A stretch of 64,000 nt of DNA from contig NZ_JACJPY010000009.1 of NCBI RefSeq assembly GCF_014696345.1, positions 35,421 to 99,420 of the forward strand, read 5' to 3'. The stretch is from Pseudanabaena cinerea FACHB-1277 (GTDB taxonomy: Bacteria > Cyanobacteriota > Cyanobacteriia > Pseudanabaenales > Pseudanabaenaceae). Both the position numbers and the translations under genes were made by a program. Shown piece by piece: positions 7,947-17,004 of the stretch. How positions within the stretch are numbered: the first letter of the stretch is position 1; every line of letters starts with the position of its first letter. Below the pieces are notes generated by a model. That model made no database searches. It was not told the origin of the DNA and worked only from the letters and a program-made list of their open reading frames with translations.

Positions 7947-8798
7947 ATGCAGTTATTACAAACTCGCTTAACTGACTATCTCGAAAAACTGGTCATTGAA
8001 CGCAATCCTTATTATTCGTCAGCAGGACATCTGTTTGCCCGTGAATATATCCGATCGCATTTTGCTAGATTTGGTGAAGTGATAACCCATGAGTTTGAAG
8101 TCAATGGCAATCAACACCAGAATTTGATTTTGCATATTCCCGCCAATTCACAACAGTTAGGAGGAAAGAGGCGATCGCCGATTATCATTGGCGCACATTA
8201 CGATACGGTAGCAGGTTGTGTGGGAGCCGATGATAATGCTTCTGGATTGTCTGTCCTGCTCGAACTCGCCGCCCATCTATCGGCAAATCCGATCAACTAT
8301 CCTGTTCAATTGATTGCCTTTGATATGGAAGAATTTGGACTGTGTGGTAGTGCGGCCTATGCCCATAAACTGAAATCTGAGGGGCAGAGATTACGGCTCA
8401 TGATTTCCTTGGAAATGTTGGGCTATTGTGATCGCACACCCTATTCACAGCAATATCCCAGGGGTTTAGATAGGTTCTATCCCAATACTGGCGATTTTAT
8501 TGCTTTGATTGGCAGTATTCCCACAATTCCCGAATTACTACATTTTCAACGCCACATGAAGCCGAGCGTAGCCTGTGAGTGGCTACCCGCAGGTTGGCGC
8601 GGCTTGGCGATTCCTGATACCCGCCGCAGTGATCATGCACCTTTTTGGGATGAGGGTTACAAAGCGCTAATGATTACTGATACTGCGAATATGCGAAACC
8701 CGCACTATCATAAAAGTAGCGATCGCTTAGAAACCTTAGACTTAGAGTTTCTTGCCCATGTATGTCATGGCTTAATCTTGGGTTTGGCGAAGCTCTAG
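7947..8798 (+). CDS. M28 family zinc aminopeptidase-like protein
   Basis: A 283-residue zinc exopeptidase of the M28 family. Visible metal-site motifs are 'GAHYDTVAGCVGADDNASGL' (His and bridging Asp, near residues 83-100), 'AFDMEEFGLCGS' (general-base Glu and metal Glu, near 127), 'SLEMLGY', and the late 'NPHYHKSSD' His (near 263). No signal peptide is evident, so it is predicted cytoplasmic. The ATG at 7947 is preferred over a TTG 21 bp upstream. Substrate is unknown. Confidence 0.9.
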   Translation: MQLLQTRLTDYLEKLVIERNPYYSSAGHLFAREYIRSHFARFGEVITHEFEVNGNQHQNLILHIPANSQQLGGKRRSPIIIGAHYDTVAGCVGADDNASGLSVLLELAAHLSANPINYPVQLIAFDMEEFGLCGSAAYAHKLKSEGQRLRLMISLEMLGYCDRTPYSQQYPRGLDRFYPNTGDFIALIGSIPTIPELLHFQRHMKPSVACEWLPAGWRGLAIPDTRRSDHAPFWDEGYKALMITDTANMRNPHYHKSSDRLETLDLEFLAHVCHGLILGLAKL

Positions 8799-8851
8799 AA
8801 ACCGCCCCAAAGAACTTTACACTATCTGTACCATTGGCTAGCAAATTTTAA

Positions 8852-9208
8852 ATGGAAATATCCGCCATACCAACGGAGGTACTGACCCTCAATCCTGATC
8901 GCCTCTTAGCGAAACTATACTTAGACTGGATGCCACAACCAGGCAACTATATCGATGTGGAAGGCAACACTTATACCATCCTAGAACGCCGTCATAGATA
9001 TCAGTTTCGCCGTGGTAAATATAATTTATTTAGAATCTTGGTCTATGTGCAGCCTGCACCAGCCAACTTAGAACGCAGCATAATCGATGGGCGTTGGGTA
9101 ATTGGCGATGTGAAATGTCTCTATAACGCTCATTCAGAGATATTGCGTTGTGCCGTTAATCCTGATGGTCCCTGTCGGGACTGCCGCTTTTGGGAAAGCG
9201 TTGTATAA
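8852..9208 (+). CDS. DUF6464-like cyanobacterial conserved protein
   Basis: A 118-residue soluble protein of a family I associate with cyanobacteria (DUF6464-like). It has 'PQPGNYIDVEGNTYTILERR' followed by 'HRYQFRRGKYNLF' in the middle, and ends in a Cys motif 'RCAVNPDGPCRDCRFWESVV' that could bind a metal. Function is unknown. It lies 53 bp after the M28 peptidase and converges with the TPR gene 4 bp beyond its stop. Confidence 0.8.
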   Translation: MEISAIPTEVLTLNPDRLLAKLYLDWMPQPGNYIDVEGNTYTILERRHRYQFRRGKYNLFRILVYVQPAPANLERSIIDGRWVIGDVKCLYNAHSEILRCAVNPDGPCRDCRFWESVV

Positions 9209-9212
9209 CTGG

Positions 9213-10598
9213 CTATTGCCGATCGCTTTCCAAATCAAAAATCACCTTTTGCCAATACCAAACTTCGGGCATATTTGGATGTTCTTGCTTGGCAATATCA
9301 ATCAAACGCTGGGCGATCGCCATATTGCCACCAACGAGGGCTAAGAGTGTTTGTTGTAGTTCTAAACTGGGCATTTTTACCAAATCCACAGCAGCAGCAG
9401 CCTCTGTCTGTTTACGTCTGTCAGATTGCGACTGTTTGGCTAATTCTGATCGCCAGAGATTGACCCGATCAATGGCATAACGGTAAAGTTCCATTTTGGC
9501 GCGATTAAACCAAATATTGGCAGCAGTTTGATAGTCAGCGATCGCCCCCTCCAAGTCGCCAAAGTCATATCTAGCATCAGCGCGATCGCCATATAGTTTG
9601 GGGGTATCCGCATCTGCATCTTTAATCAGCGAGATCGCCCGTGACAAGTCTTCAATGGCAGAGCGATAATCCTTGAGTTTTAGCCTAGCCCTAGCTCGAA
9701 ATTCATAAATTCGGTAACTATTTGGATATTCACGCGCCAGCTCATCAAAATCAGCAATTGCGCCTTGAGCATCACCGATCTCAGAGCGAATTGTGCCGCG
9801 CCCAATGCGTACCTCCAGATTGTGTGGTTCTAAAAACAGGGCTTGATTGAGATCTTTGATTGCTTGTTGCGGGTCGCCCAATTTGGCTAGGGTTAGACCA
9901 CGCAAGCAATAGGCTTGGACATTTTTAGGCTCAACTTTGAGTAACCAATTGAGATCACTAAGGGCATCAGCATAGTCACTTTTATCAATTTTTTGCTGCA
10001 CAATTGCCAAAACATCGCTGATCGAAGGTGGCAAACTTGCCTCCAAAGCTTTGTAATTTTCAATGCAACTACGGCAATTTACTTCATCGCGCAATTCTAT
10101 AAATAAATTAGCTGCCTGTTTGTAAGCTGCGATCGCCTGCTCAATTTGATTTTGTTTCTTACAAATCAAGCCTAATAACTGATAGGCGGTTGCTGACTTA
10201 GGTGCAAATTTTAACGCCTGAACAATATCCGTTTGGGCAGCAATAATATCGGCGATCGCGATTTTGGCAATGCTACGAGCAATATAAACTTCGGGAGCCT
10301 CTGGACTGAAGATTAGGGCTTGATCGTAGTCAGCGATCGCCCCCTGTTGATCGCCAAGATCGTATAGCAATAAGCCTCTTTGGTAATAGGCCGCAGGTAG
10401 CTGAGGCTGTGACGCGATCGCCGCACTAAAAACCTGCACAGCACCATAGCGATCGCCTGCTTTTACCTTAGCTAGCCCCTGATTATAAAATTCCAGATAA
10501 ATTTTGACATCCCCCCTACCTTGATCATCGAAATTGGCTAAATTGTCAGATAGCGAATCATCGGGAGTAAAGTTAGAGGAAGCAAGTTCTTCAATCAT
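9213..10598 (-). CDS. Tetratricopeptide repeat protein
   Basis: A 461-residue protein made almost entirely of TPR units. Typical helical pairs are 'YYQRGLLLYDLGDQQGAIAD', 'YQLLGLICKKQNQIEQAIAA', 'AYCLRGLTLAKLGDPQQAIK', 'IGRGTIRSEIGDAQGAIADF', 'FRARARLKLKDYRSAIEDLS' and 'DRADARYDFGDLEGAIADYQ'. There is no signal peptide or catalytic domain, so it is probably a protein-protein scaffold; partners are unknown. ATG at 10598 is chosen; a TTG two codons upstream is possible. Three tandem 11-bp repeats lie immediately upstream. Confidence 0.9.
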   Translation of the reverse strand: MIEELASSNFTPDDSLSDNLANFDDQGRGDVKIYLEFYNQGLAKVKAGDRYGAVQVFSAAIASQPQLPAAYYQRGLLLYDLGDQQGAIADYDQALIFSPEAPEVYIARSIAKIAIADIIAAQTDIVQALKFAPKSATAYQLLGLICKKQNQIEQAIAAYKQAANLFIELRDEVNCRSCIENYKALEASLPPSISDVLAIVQQKIDKSDYADALSDLNWLLKVEPKNVQAYCLRGLTLAKLGDPQQAIKDLNQALFLEPHNLEVRIGRGTIRSEIGDAQGAIADFDELAREYPNSYRIYEFRARARLKLKDYRSAIEDLSRAISLIKDADADTPKLYGDRADARYDFGDLEGAIADYQTAANIWFNRAKMELYRYAIDRVNLWRSELAKQSQSDRRKQTEAAAAVDLVKMPSLELQQTLLALVGGNMAIAQRLIDIAKQEHPNMPEVWYWQKVIFDLESDRQ

Positions 10599-10615
10599 AT
10601 TCAACCGTATTATTC

Positions 10616-10648
10616 AACTTTATTTTAACTTTATTTTAACTTTATTTT
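10616..10648. repeat. Three tandem copies of AACTTTATTTT
   Basis: Three perfect 11-bp units sit 17 bp upstream of the TPR gene start, inside its presumed leader or promoter. The rest of the 10599-11021 spacer is AT-rich with no gene seen. Confidence 0.7.
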
Positions 10649-11021
10649 ACAGGCTCCTGTCTGGGCATCTGCAACCAAAATTTATCTCCCGTAAGGCAAT
10701 CGTTAGGGAATGTCGTAACTTCAACCTCAATAAAATTTTGCTGCTAAAATTAGATAATTAGTAGATAATCAGTAGATTATTATAACCACATCTGCTTTTA
10801 GATCCTTCTGTAAGGAAGGTTACGTCTTTCCAAAAAATCATGCCATGACGGAAACCATTTCCATTATTATTCTTTATTTCCCAAAAGGTCTAATTTAAAA
10901 ATTCACATATCAGCTTTACAAATACAGCGTAAATTTGCTAACCTAGTAGATCGCCGCCTAAATCATAGATGCGCTCAAAATACAGCATAATTAAGAACAA
11001 CACTTTGCTACCCAAATAAGC

Positions 11022-11213
11022 ATGACTCAAATAATCGTTGGTGAAAATGAAGGGATTGAATCGGCATTACGTCGATTTAAGAAAAAAATCCAAAAAGCTG
11101 GTTTACTAGCAGATATCCGTCGCTGTCAGTATCACGAAACCGCAGGTGAAAAACGTAAGCGCAAGGCTGAAAATGCTAAGCGGCGTGGACGTTTCCGCCG
11201 CCGCGATGTGTAA
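11022..11213 (+). CDS. rpsU: 30S ribosomal protein S21
   Basis: A 63-residue basic protein with the S21 sequence '[20 protein letters not shown]', '[20 protein letters not shown]' and the Arg/Lys-rich tail 'RGRFRRRDV'. S21 sits on the 30S platform and promotes initiation. Length and tail are typical for cyanobacteria. It is monocistronic, with a strong terminator immediately downstream. Confidence 0.96.
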   Translation: MTQIIVGENEGIESALRRFKKKIQKAGLLADIRRCQYHETAGEKRKRKAENAKRRGRFRRRDV

Positions 11214-11215
11214 AT

Positions 11216-11248
11216 AAAAAAGGGATGTGCTTTGCATATCCCTTTTTT
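11216..11248 (+). terminator. Rho-independent terminator of rpsU
   Basis: AAGGGATGTGC and its near complement flank a short loop, ending in seven T. It begins 3 bp after the rpsU stop codon and could also serve the convergent oxidoreductase gene. Confidence 0.8.
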
Positions 11249-11251
11249 TGT

Positions 11252-12235
11252 TTAGCGCACAAACGCTGGCATAACTTCGGCGGCGGTCATCAATCCATAG
11301 ATACCACGTTCATGAAATTGTTTACCTGATTTGAGATAGCCAAAGGCGGGTCCACAGACATTTGCTGCCATACTGGTTTCATCGCCAAGGGTGAAGGTAT
11401 GGGTGGAGATTTTGCCCTCAAAGGTGCGCCCTGTTAGTTTCATGTTGGTGCTGAGAGGCTTTTTAGGATTGCGGGTATCAACTACGCCCCCAACAGTGAC
11501 ACGATCGCGATCGCAGATCCCAACCCGTTCGAGCATGATGTCATCGGCATGTTCCATGTTTTCGAGAGTAATTAAACCGTTGGTCTTTTCTAGCAATGCT
11601 TCCACCTCAGCATCAGTCATAGCTTGGGCGATATCCACACTATAACCAGACATATGGGCAATGTCTTCGCGGATAGTGGCACGGTAAGCATTCCAGTTGG
11701 CAATGCCCACACCGAAAGTGATCTCGACCCGATGGACTTCAGCAAAGCTTTGGGCGGCGATCGCGGCGGCGGCGGTCAATAGTCCGGGGGTTGCGCCACA
11801 GCCCGACATATAGGTAATGCCTGCGGCGGTGAGTTCGGGGGCAAGGGCGATCATCTGCTCAACGGCGCTGGTGCGCTTGATCGCATCGACTAGCACGCCC
11901 TGCCAACCTGACGAGATGAATTGCTTGGCAACACTTGCCATGAAGGTATTGGGCAGGTTGGGCAATGCTAAGAAATAGCCATCGACATCTTGGGCGGTGG
12001 CGATCGCCTCAGCAATACTTTCTTGACTCAAACGCCCCGCATTTGCGAGATAGCCCAATGAGCCTTGGTTCTGATAGGTGGCGATCGCCTCATTAGCATT
12101 GAGTCCTTGAGGGGCATAGGCAAAACCTTCTTTATCTGCCGCCACGACCAATTGCATTTCCTGCTTAGCGCTAAGTAGCTTAGCGGCGGCCTGTCCTAAG
12201 CCACCAAATCCTAAAATTCCAATTTTTAATGTCAT
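11252..12235 (-). CDS. Saccharopine-dehydrogenase-like NAD(P)-binding protein
   Basis: A 327-residue protein with an N-terminal Rossmann fold: '[19 protein letters not shown]' is a GxGxxG-type dinucleotide motif. A middle segment '[20 protein letters not shown]' resembles the saccharopine-dehydrogenase/carboxynorspermidine-dehydrogenase group, and the C-terminal part is beta-rich. Relatives in cyanobacteria are annotated only as saccharopine-dehydrogenase-like; the substrate is not known. No operon partners are apparent. The strand opposes rpsU, whose terminator lies between the two stops. Confidence 0.7.
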   Translation of the reverse strand: MTLKIGILGFGGLGQAAAKLLSAKQEMQLVVAADKEGFAYAPQGLNANEAIATYQNQGSLGYLANAGRLSQESIAEAIATAQDVDGYFLALPNLPNTFMASVAKQFISSGWQGVLVDAIKRTSAVEQMIALAPELTAAGITYMSGCGATPGLLTAAAAIAAQSFAEVHRVEITFGVGIANWNAYRATIREDIAHMSGYSVDIAQAMTDAEVEALLEKTNGLITLENMEHADDIMLERVGICDRDRVTVGGVVDTRNPKKPLSTNMKLTGRTFEGKISTHTFTLGDETSMAANVCGPAFGYLKSGKQFHERGIYGLMTAAEVMPAFVR

Positions 12236-12630
12236 TAAATTTAACTGCGTTTATTGTGATATTAAGTAAAAGCTGAAGATACAAAGTCTAAGATCCCCGA
12301 CTTTTTCTTTGCAATCATAGATCAGTTCTGCTAGTCACACATAAAGTCTGAGATCTGGGGTAGCGATTGCAGGAACTAAGATAATGGTCAGGTTGAGCCG
12401 ATGAAATCGTTGAAGACTTAATGTATCGTCTGGAAAGCATTCTTCCCTTAGTTATTGATGAAATTGAAGAGGAGATAAACCTATTTGAGAGGTTCAGCAA
12501 TTTTTATGGATATACGTTCTATGTGCTACAAGTAAGGCAGTGATTAGATTTGTTACATTCTGCCCTCAATAATTGACCTGCATCGCTGCTGCAACCCTGA
12601 TTACCCCTAATAAACTTGCCAACAAAGTCT
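12236..12630. other. Intergenic region, possible decayed gene
   Basis: A plus-strand frame at 12421-12543 could encode MYRLESILPLVIDEIEEEIN and about 20 more residues. It also extends a few codons upstream without a start, as the tail of a lost gene would. No family was recognised and no ribosome-binding site is clear. The rest holds nothing I can name. Confidence 0.3.
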
Positions 12631-13716
12631 ATGACAACCAATCAACAGCCAAATTCTGGACAGCCCTCGCCTAATTTTCCTGTCAATATACCACCCAACT
12701 CTCCTCAAAAGACCTCTTGGGGGCGCTGGCTCATCAATGATTGGACGATGTTTGTATTGAAGCGATTGGGGCAGTCGGTGGTAGTGATTTTGGGTGTATC
12801 GATCCTCAGCTTTTTTGCAATTACCAAGTCACCTGGCAACTGTTTTGCCGAGCTTCGCAATAATCCTAGTACCCCCAAACAAACGATCGCCCAATTAGAA
12901 AAGCAACTCAATTACGATAAGCCTGAAGTGGTGCAGTATTTGCTATGGTTGCAAAATACCCTCAGTGGCAATCTGGGCGTGCGTTGCCAAGGGCTAGCCC
13001 CCGTAACCCCCTTGATTGTAGAACGGGCGGGTAATACGCTAATTATGTCGATCGCCTCATTATTAACGACATGGCTAATCGCTATTCCTTTGGGTGTCTA
13101 TAGCGCCGTTAAGCAAAATACATGGAGCGATCGCCTCATTCAAATTGTCAGCTATGGCACACAGGGATTTCCTAGTTTTGTGTTGGCGATTTTGTTACTA
13201 ATGTTGGCGCAAAATACGGGCTGGTTTCCTGTGGGGGGCATGACCAGTATCGATTTTGCTGAACTTTCCCCCTTGGGACAGTTTTTTGATATTAGCCGCC
13301 ATCTGATTTTGCCGACCCTCACCCTCACTCTCGTTAGCTTTGCAGGCTTGCAAAGAATCATGCGGGGCAGCCTTTTAGATGTATTGCGCCAAGACTATAT
13401 CAAAACTGCCCGTGCTAAAGGTTTACCCGAAAGCCAAGTAATTTATGTCCATGCCCTCCGCAATGCCATTAATCCCTTGGTGACATTGCTAGGATTTGAG
13501 TTTGGGGGCTTGTTAGGTGGCGCATTTGTAACCGAATTCTTTTTTAACTGGCCAGGTCTAGGCAAATTGTTACTAGATGCTACGAGGGAGAAGGATACTA
13601 ATTTGGTGATGGCGGGGCTAATGTTGGGTACGGTGATGTTGGTAATCGGCAATTTAATTGGTGATATTTTGCTCAAGGCTGTTGACCCCCGCATTAAGCT
13701 CGATGATATGGAATAG
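12631..13716 (+). CDS. ABC transporter permease, DppB/OppB family
   Basis: A 361-residue inner-membrane permease of the peptide/nickel ABC importer class. After a Pro/Gln-rich cytoplasmic leader of about 35 residues it has six hydrophobic spans, beginning 'RLGQSVVVILGVSILSFFAI'. The cytoplasmic coupling loop is 'RQDYIKTARAKGLPESQVIY' followed by 'VHALRNAINPLVTLLG', the EAA-type signature (R-x-D-Y-[IV]-x-T-A-x-A-K-G-L). ATG at 12631 is used; a TTG lies 15 bp upstream. No partner permease, ATPase or binding protein is adjacent, as is common for dispersed Dpp/Opp genes in cyanobacteria. Confidence 0.92.
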   Translation: MTTNQQPNSGQPSPNFPVNIPPNSPQKTSWGRWLINDWTMFVLKRLGQSVVVILGVSILSFFAITKSPGNCFAELRNNPSTPKQTIAQLEKQLNYDKPEVVQYLLWLQNTLSGNLGVRCQGLAPVTPLIVERAGNTLIMSIASLLTTWLIAIPLGVYSAVKQNTWSDRLIQIVSYGTQGFPSFVLAILLLMLAQNTGWFPVGGMTSIDFAELSPLGQFFDISRHLILPTLTLTLVSFAGLQRIMRGSLLDVLRQDYIKTARAKGLPESQVIYVHALRNAINPLVTLLGFEFGGLLGGAFVTEFFFNWPGLGKLLLDATREKDTNLVMAGLMLGTVMLVIGNLIGDILLKAVDPRIKLDDME

Positions 13717-13800
13717 TTACAGCGCGTTGCGCTTAAACCAAAATCAAGATATTTTTTAAGTTGTTGCCTTGCGACAGTTTGAAAAATATCTTGAGGTTTC
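13716..13800 (-). repeat. Hairpin-plus-tail intergenic repeat, minus-strand copy
   Basis: Read on the minus strand it gives CAAGATATTTTTCAAA, a loop, the complementary arm ending in ATATCTTG, then GGTTTAAGCGCAACGCGCTG. The same design occurs at 49045-49135 and 1300-1385. It fills the space between the permease stop and the rhomboid start. Confidence 0.6.
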
Positions 13801-13801
13801 T

Positions 13802-14449
13802 ATGTTCCCTTTGCATGACGACAATCCGACTCAAGATACTTCTGTCGTTGTCTATGCTTTGATTGTGATCAACATCTTGATCTTTGGCTATCAAATGAGT
13901 TTGGCAAATTATCAGCTTGACGAATGGTTGCGGGCTTGGGCGATCATTCCCAGAGAGTTGACCACCAATTCAGTTAAGGAACTAATTACGGTTTTTTCTT
14001 CCCAGTTTCTCCATGCGGGCATTCTCCACTTAGCAGGAAATATGTGGTTCCTCTATCTATTTGGTAACAATATTGAGGATTTATTAGGGCGCTGGAAATT
14101 TATTATTTTCTATTTATCTTGTGGTGCAGTGGCAGCGATCGTGCAGGTGATGACTGCTCCGATGTCGGCTGTGCCGATGGTGGGAGCTAGTGGGGCTATT
14201 TCTGGAGTGATGGGCGCATACATGGTGAAATATCCCCGTGCAAGGATATCTAGTCTGGTATTTTTTGGCTTCTTTGTGACGATTATTCCGATTCCTGCGG
14301 TGGTATTTTTGGGGCTATGGATTGCGGGACAAACAATTTATGCGGCAATGACGAATCCTAACCTGCCTGGTGTGGCTTATCTTGCCCATGTGAGCGGCTT
14401 TGTGATGGGCGCGATCGCGATCGCGATCCTTGCTAAAGCCAAAAGATAG
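13802..14449 (+). CDS. Rhomboid family intramembrane serine protease
   Basis: A 215-residue membrane protein with six or seven hydrophobic spans. Catalytic features are 'HLAGNMWFLYLFGNNIEDLL' (oxyanion-side H-x3-N), the serine in 'VGASGAISGVMGAY' (GxSG), and the histidine in 'YLAHVSGFVMGAIA'. It is therefore predicted to be active and to cut membrane protein substrates within the bilayer. ATG at 13802 starts 'MFPLHDDNPT', a common rhomboid N-terminus; an in-frame TTG at 13769 falls inside a dispersed repeat and is rejected. Confidence 0.93.
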   Translation: MFPLHDDNPTQDTSVVVYALIVINILIFGYQMSLANYQLDEWLRAWAIIPRELTTNSVKELITVFSSQFLHAGILHLAGNMWFLYLFGNNIEDLLGRWKFIIFYLSCGAVAAIVQVMTAPMSAVPMVGASGAISGVMGAYMVKYPRARISSLVFFGFFVTIIPIPAVVFLGLWIAGQTIYAAMTNPNLPGVAYLAHVSGFVMGAIAIAILAKAKR

Positions 14450-14508
14450 AGACAGGCTAAATGATCGCTCACAACGTCCCATCCTCAATCATTAAATTTT
14501 GGGCTTTG

Positions 14509-15159
14509 TTAAGTACCAAAAGAGCGATCGCCAGCATCGCCCAGTCCTGGCACAATCCAACCCTTCTCATTCACCACTTCATCTATGCAGGCAGAATAGA
14601 TCTGCACCGTGGGAAATTTTTGATTAATTAATTGCAAAGCAGGGGGCGCACAAAGAGCATTGATAATTCTGATCTTGCCAAGATCTGCCCCGCGATCGCT
14701 TAATAATTGCAGGGTGGTCATAATCGAGCCGCCCGTTGCCATCATCGGCTCCACGATCAAAATCAGCATTTGCGGATCGAACTGATGAGGTAAGCGATCT
14801 AGATAGCAACTCGCTTGCAGGGTTTCTTCATTACGCACTAGCCCTAAATGAAAGACATGGGCGGCGGGTAAAACCGATTGGCAGCCCTCCAACATCGCCA
14901 ATCCTGCACGTAAAATCGGTACAAATGCGATCGGAATTTCTTGATCGATGACCTGACCTGCGGCGGTTGCCAAGGGCGTTTCCACATTCACCGCTTGCAC
15001 TGGCAATAATTCTCGCACTGCTTCGTAGGTTAGCCATTTGCCCATTTCCTGCATCGCCGTGCGGAAAAGAGGTACTGGAGTATGTTGTTCTCTGGCGATG
15101 GTGAGCCAATGGCGGATCAGCGGATGGGGTGGTACATAAATTCGCAGTTGAGATGCCAT
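14509..15159 (-). CDS. upp: Uracil phosphoribosyltransferase
   Basis: A 216-residue enzyme of pyrimidine salvage (uracil + PRPP to UMP). The type I phosphoribosyltransferase loop is present as 'LILIVEPMMATGGSIMTTL' (near residue 130); the usual first Asp of the loop is Glu here. The C-terminal uracil site 'GWIVPGLGDAGDRSFGT' is intact. The N-terminus 'LRIYVPPHPLIRHWLTIARE' fits cyanobacterial members. It appears monocistronic. Confidence 0.94.
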   Translation of the reverse strand: MASQLRIYVPPHPLIRHWLTIAREQHTPVPLFRTAMQEMGKWLTYEAVRELLPVQAVNVETPLATAAGQVIDQEIPIAFVPILRAGLAMLEGCQSVLPAAHVFHLGLVRNEETLQASCYLDRLPHQFDPQMLILIVEPMMATGGSIMTTLQLLSDRGADLGKIRIINALCAPPALQLINQKFPTVQIYSACIDEVVNEKGWIVPGLGDAGDRSFGT

Positions 15160-15275
15160 TAGTTTGTTGAATATGGGTTAGGGAAATCAGCTTTCTGTAG
15201 CCGCTACGTGACTAGCAAAATCAATGTTACCTTATACCAAAACTAAAAATGTAGTCACATCTTTGTGAATTGTTA

Positions 15276-15719
15276 TCAGACAAGGCGCTGCTCTAGCCAG
15301 CTTTCAGGAACAACAATCAGCGTAGTCCCTTGGCGACGCAAAATGATTACCTTTTGCTGTGGCGCGATCGCCAAGTTAGGATCATCACATATCGCTCGCC
15401 AAGATACACCCTCATGTTGCACCCGCCCCGCCTTACCTGCGGGTATCTCCGTGAGGGTGACACCCTGCCCAGACTCTTGGAGCTTGGCGGAATCTTTGGG
15501 AATAAAGCGGCGTGAAACAAAGGCAAAAATTAGGGCGATCGCCATCCAGATCGCGATCAAAAGTTCGGGTATGGGCAGAATCAGAGCGATCACCGCCACT
15601 AACAAAGCGGCTAAGCCCATTGCCCCTGCGATCAAAAATGTTGGTAATGGTACTAAAAGCTCAATCACACAGAGGGCGACACCGATGATCAACCAAACTT
15701 GGCTAGGCAATAAATTCAT
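15276..15719 (-). CDS. NfeD family membrane protein
   Basis: A 147-residue short NfeD-type protein. Three or four N-terminal hydrophobic spans (residues 5-75) are followed by a small OB-fold domain ('GVTLTEIPAGKAGRVQHEGV' to 'QQKVIILRRQGTTLIVVPES'). NfeD proteins usually partner with SPFH/stomatin proteins or membrane proteases in membrane quality control. Here it is the last gene of a unit with an mlaD-like gene (13 bp upstream) and an ABC ATPase. Confidence 0.88.
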   Translation of the reverse strand: MNLLPSQVWLIIGVALCVIELLVPLPTFLIAGAMGLAALLVAVIALILPIPELLIAIWMAIALIFAFVSRRFIPKDSAKLQESGQGVTLTEIPAGKAGRVQHEGVSWRAICDDPNLAIAPQQKVIILRRQGTTLIVVPESWLEQRLV

Positions 15720-15732
15720 GGATTGCTACAGC

Positions 15733-17004
15733 CTATTTACTGACGATACTACTGGCGGGTTTAGGACTATTGATTTTAACTTTCCCATTGACATCTGAGC
15801 TGTCTTTAGGCGATTTAGCGGCTCCGCCAACGGATTTATTACGGGCAATTTCAGCAATGGGCTTGAAGCGATCACCGCCTGATTCTACCGCCAAGGCACT
15901 AGGGTTTGAGGTGCGTATGGGAGCATCTAAGTTAGGGGCGTTTGAGAGCAATCCGCCCAACCCATTGATCAAATTGCGAATATTACTACGCAATTGTGGA
16001 TCGCCCGTGAGTTCATCAAGATCCGCCGTGATTTTCTTGGCATTAGCAAAGGTGGCTCTTGCAGAATCAAGGGTTTCTCTTAATGAGGCGATCGTGGCAG
16101 GATCATTAATATCGCCCGATAGCTTGCGTAGATTTGCCGAAGTTTCCGCCGCATTTGCTGATAATGTCTGAAGATTTGCTATAAATTTACCATCGCTAAG
16201 CAGAGGTTTGGCACTTGCCAACAGTGCTTGGGCTTCCCTTGATGTGGCGGCAATACCATCAAGGGTTTGTGCCAATTTTTCGCGATTTACCTCAATTAGA
16301 TCCTGAGCGCTAGTCGCAACATCACCAACCTTAACCGCCGCGCCGCTAATCGCATCAGCAGTATCACCAAACTTCACCACCTGGCTTTCAAACGTACCAA
16401 CGGCACGATTAGCCGAATCTGTCAGCTTTTGAATGCTTTTAGCGGTACTTTGAGCCGCAATGAGGGTATCATTGAGGTTATCAATTAAATTTTGATCATT
16501 GATCTTGCGTAATGCTGCGCTACTGTCTTTGAGTAAAGCGATAAAGCTAACCCCCCTGATTCCCTCGATTTCGCCGCCCTGACAAATAATCAATTGACTA
16601 TTACAATCCCTGGCTAGAGGATTAAGATCAGCGCTCAGTTCTAATTTTTGCGATGGCGGAAAAATATCAATATTGGTGTTACCTAAAAAACCACTTTGAT
16701 TAGTTTCCGCAATCGAGCTTTTAGGAATTATAAGATTAGGGTTTTCGATGCTAACTATGGCTTCGGCATGGTCAGCACTAGCAACTAGATTGGTGATCCG
16801 CCCCACTTCAACACCGCGAAATCTAACCACCGAGCCTGTATTCAGCCCACTGGCATCAGGCAATTTAATCTTAAATGTAAATTTAGAATTGTTAATCTGT
16901 ACGCCGCGCAGCCATAGTAATGCGCCACCGATTGCCGCAATACCGCCAATTATAAATAAGCCAAGCGCACCATCCTTTAGGGTTTTTCGCTGCACAAGCC
17001 TCAT
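15733..17004 (-). CDS. MlaD/MCE family lipid-transport protein
   Basis: A 423-residue protein with one N-terminal transmembrane helix ('GALGLFIIGGIAAIGGALLW'). One MCE domain follows ('FKIKLPDASGLNTGSVVRFR', then 'GVEVGRI'), then a long helical region rich in Ala/Thr/Asp (residues 150-370) and a Ser/Lys tail. MCE proteins form hexameric rings that carry lipids between membranes. The start overlaps the stop of the ATPase gene by 4 bp (ATGA), showing translational coupling. The cognate MlaE-type permease is not in the window. Confidence 0.92.
   Translation of the reverse strand: MRLVQRKTLKDGALGLFIIGGIAAIGGALLWLRGVQINNSKFTFKIKLPDASGLNTGSVVRFRGVEVGRITNLVASADHAEAIVSIENPNLIIPKSSIAETNQSGFLGNTNIDIFPPSQKLELSADLNPLARDCNSQLIICQGGEIEGIRGVSFIALLKDSSAALRKINDQNLIDNLNDTLIAAQSTAKSIQKLTDSANRAVGTFESQVVKFGDTADAISGAAVKVGDVATSAQDLIEVNREKLAQTLDGIAATSREAQALLASAKPLLSDGKFIANLQTLSANAAETSANLRKLSGDINDPATIASLRETLDSARATFANAKKITADLDELTGDPQLRSNIRNLINGLGGLLSNAPNLDAPIRTSNPSALAVESGGDRFKPIAEIARNKSVGGAAKSPKDSSDVNGKVKINSPKPASSIVSK

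Noticed and set aside
13769..13801. TTG start for the rhomboid protease
   Set aside because: It lies inside a dispersed repeat; ATG at 13802 gives the family N-terminus.
15265..15798. 177-codon frame opposite nfeD/mlaD-like genes
   Set aside because: It is antisense to two well-supported genes and shows no known family.
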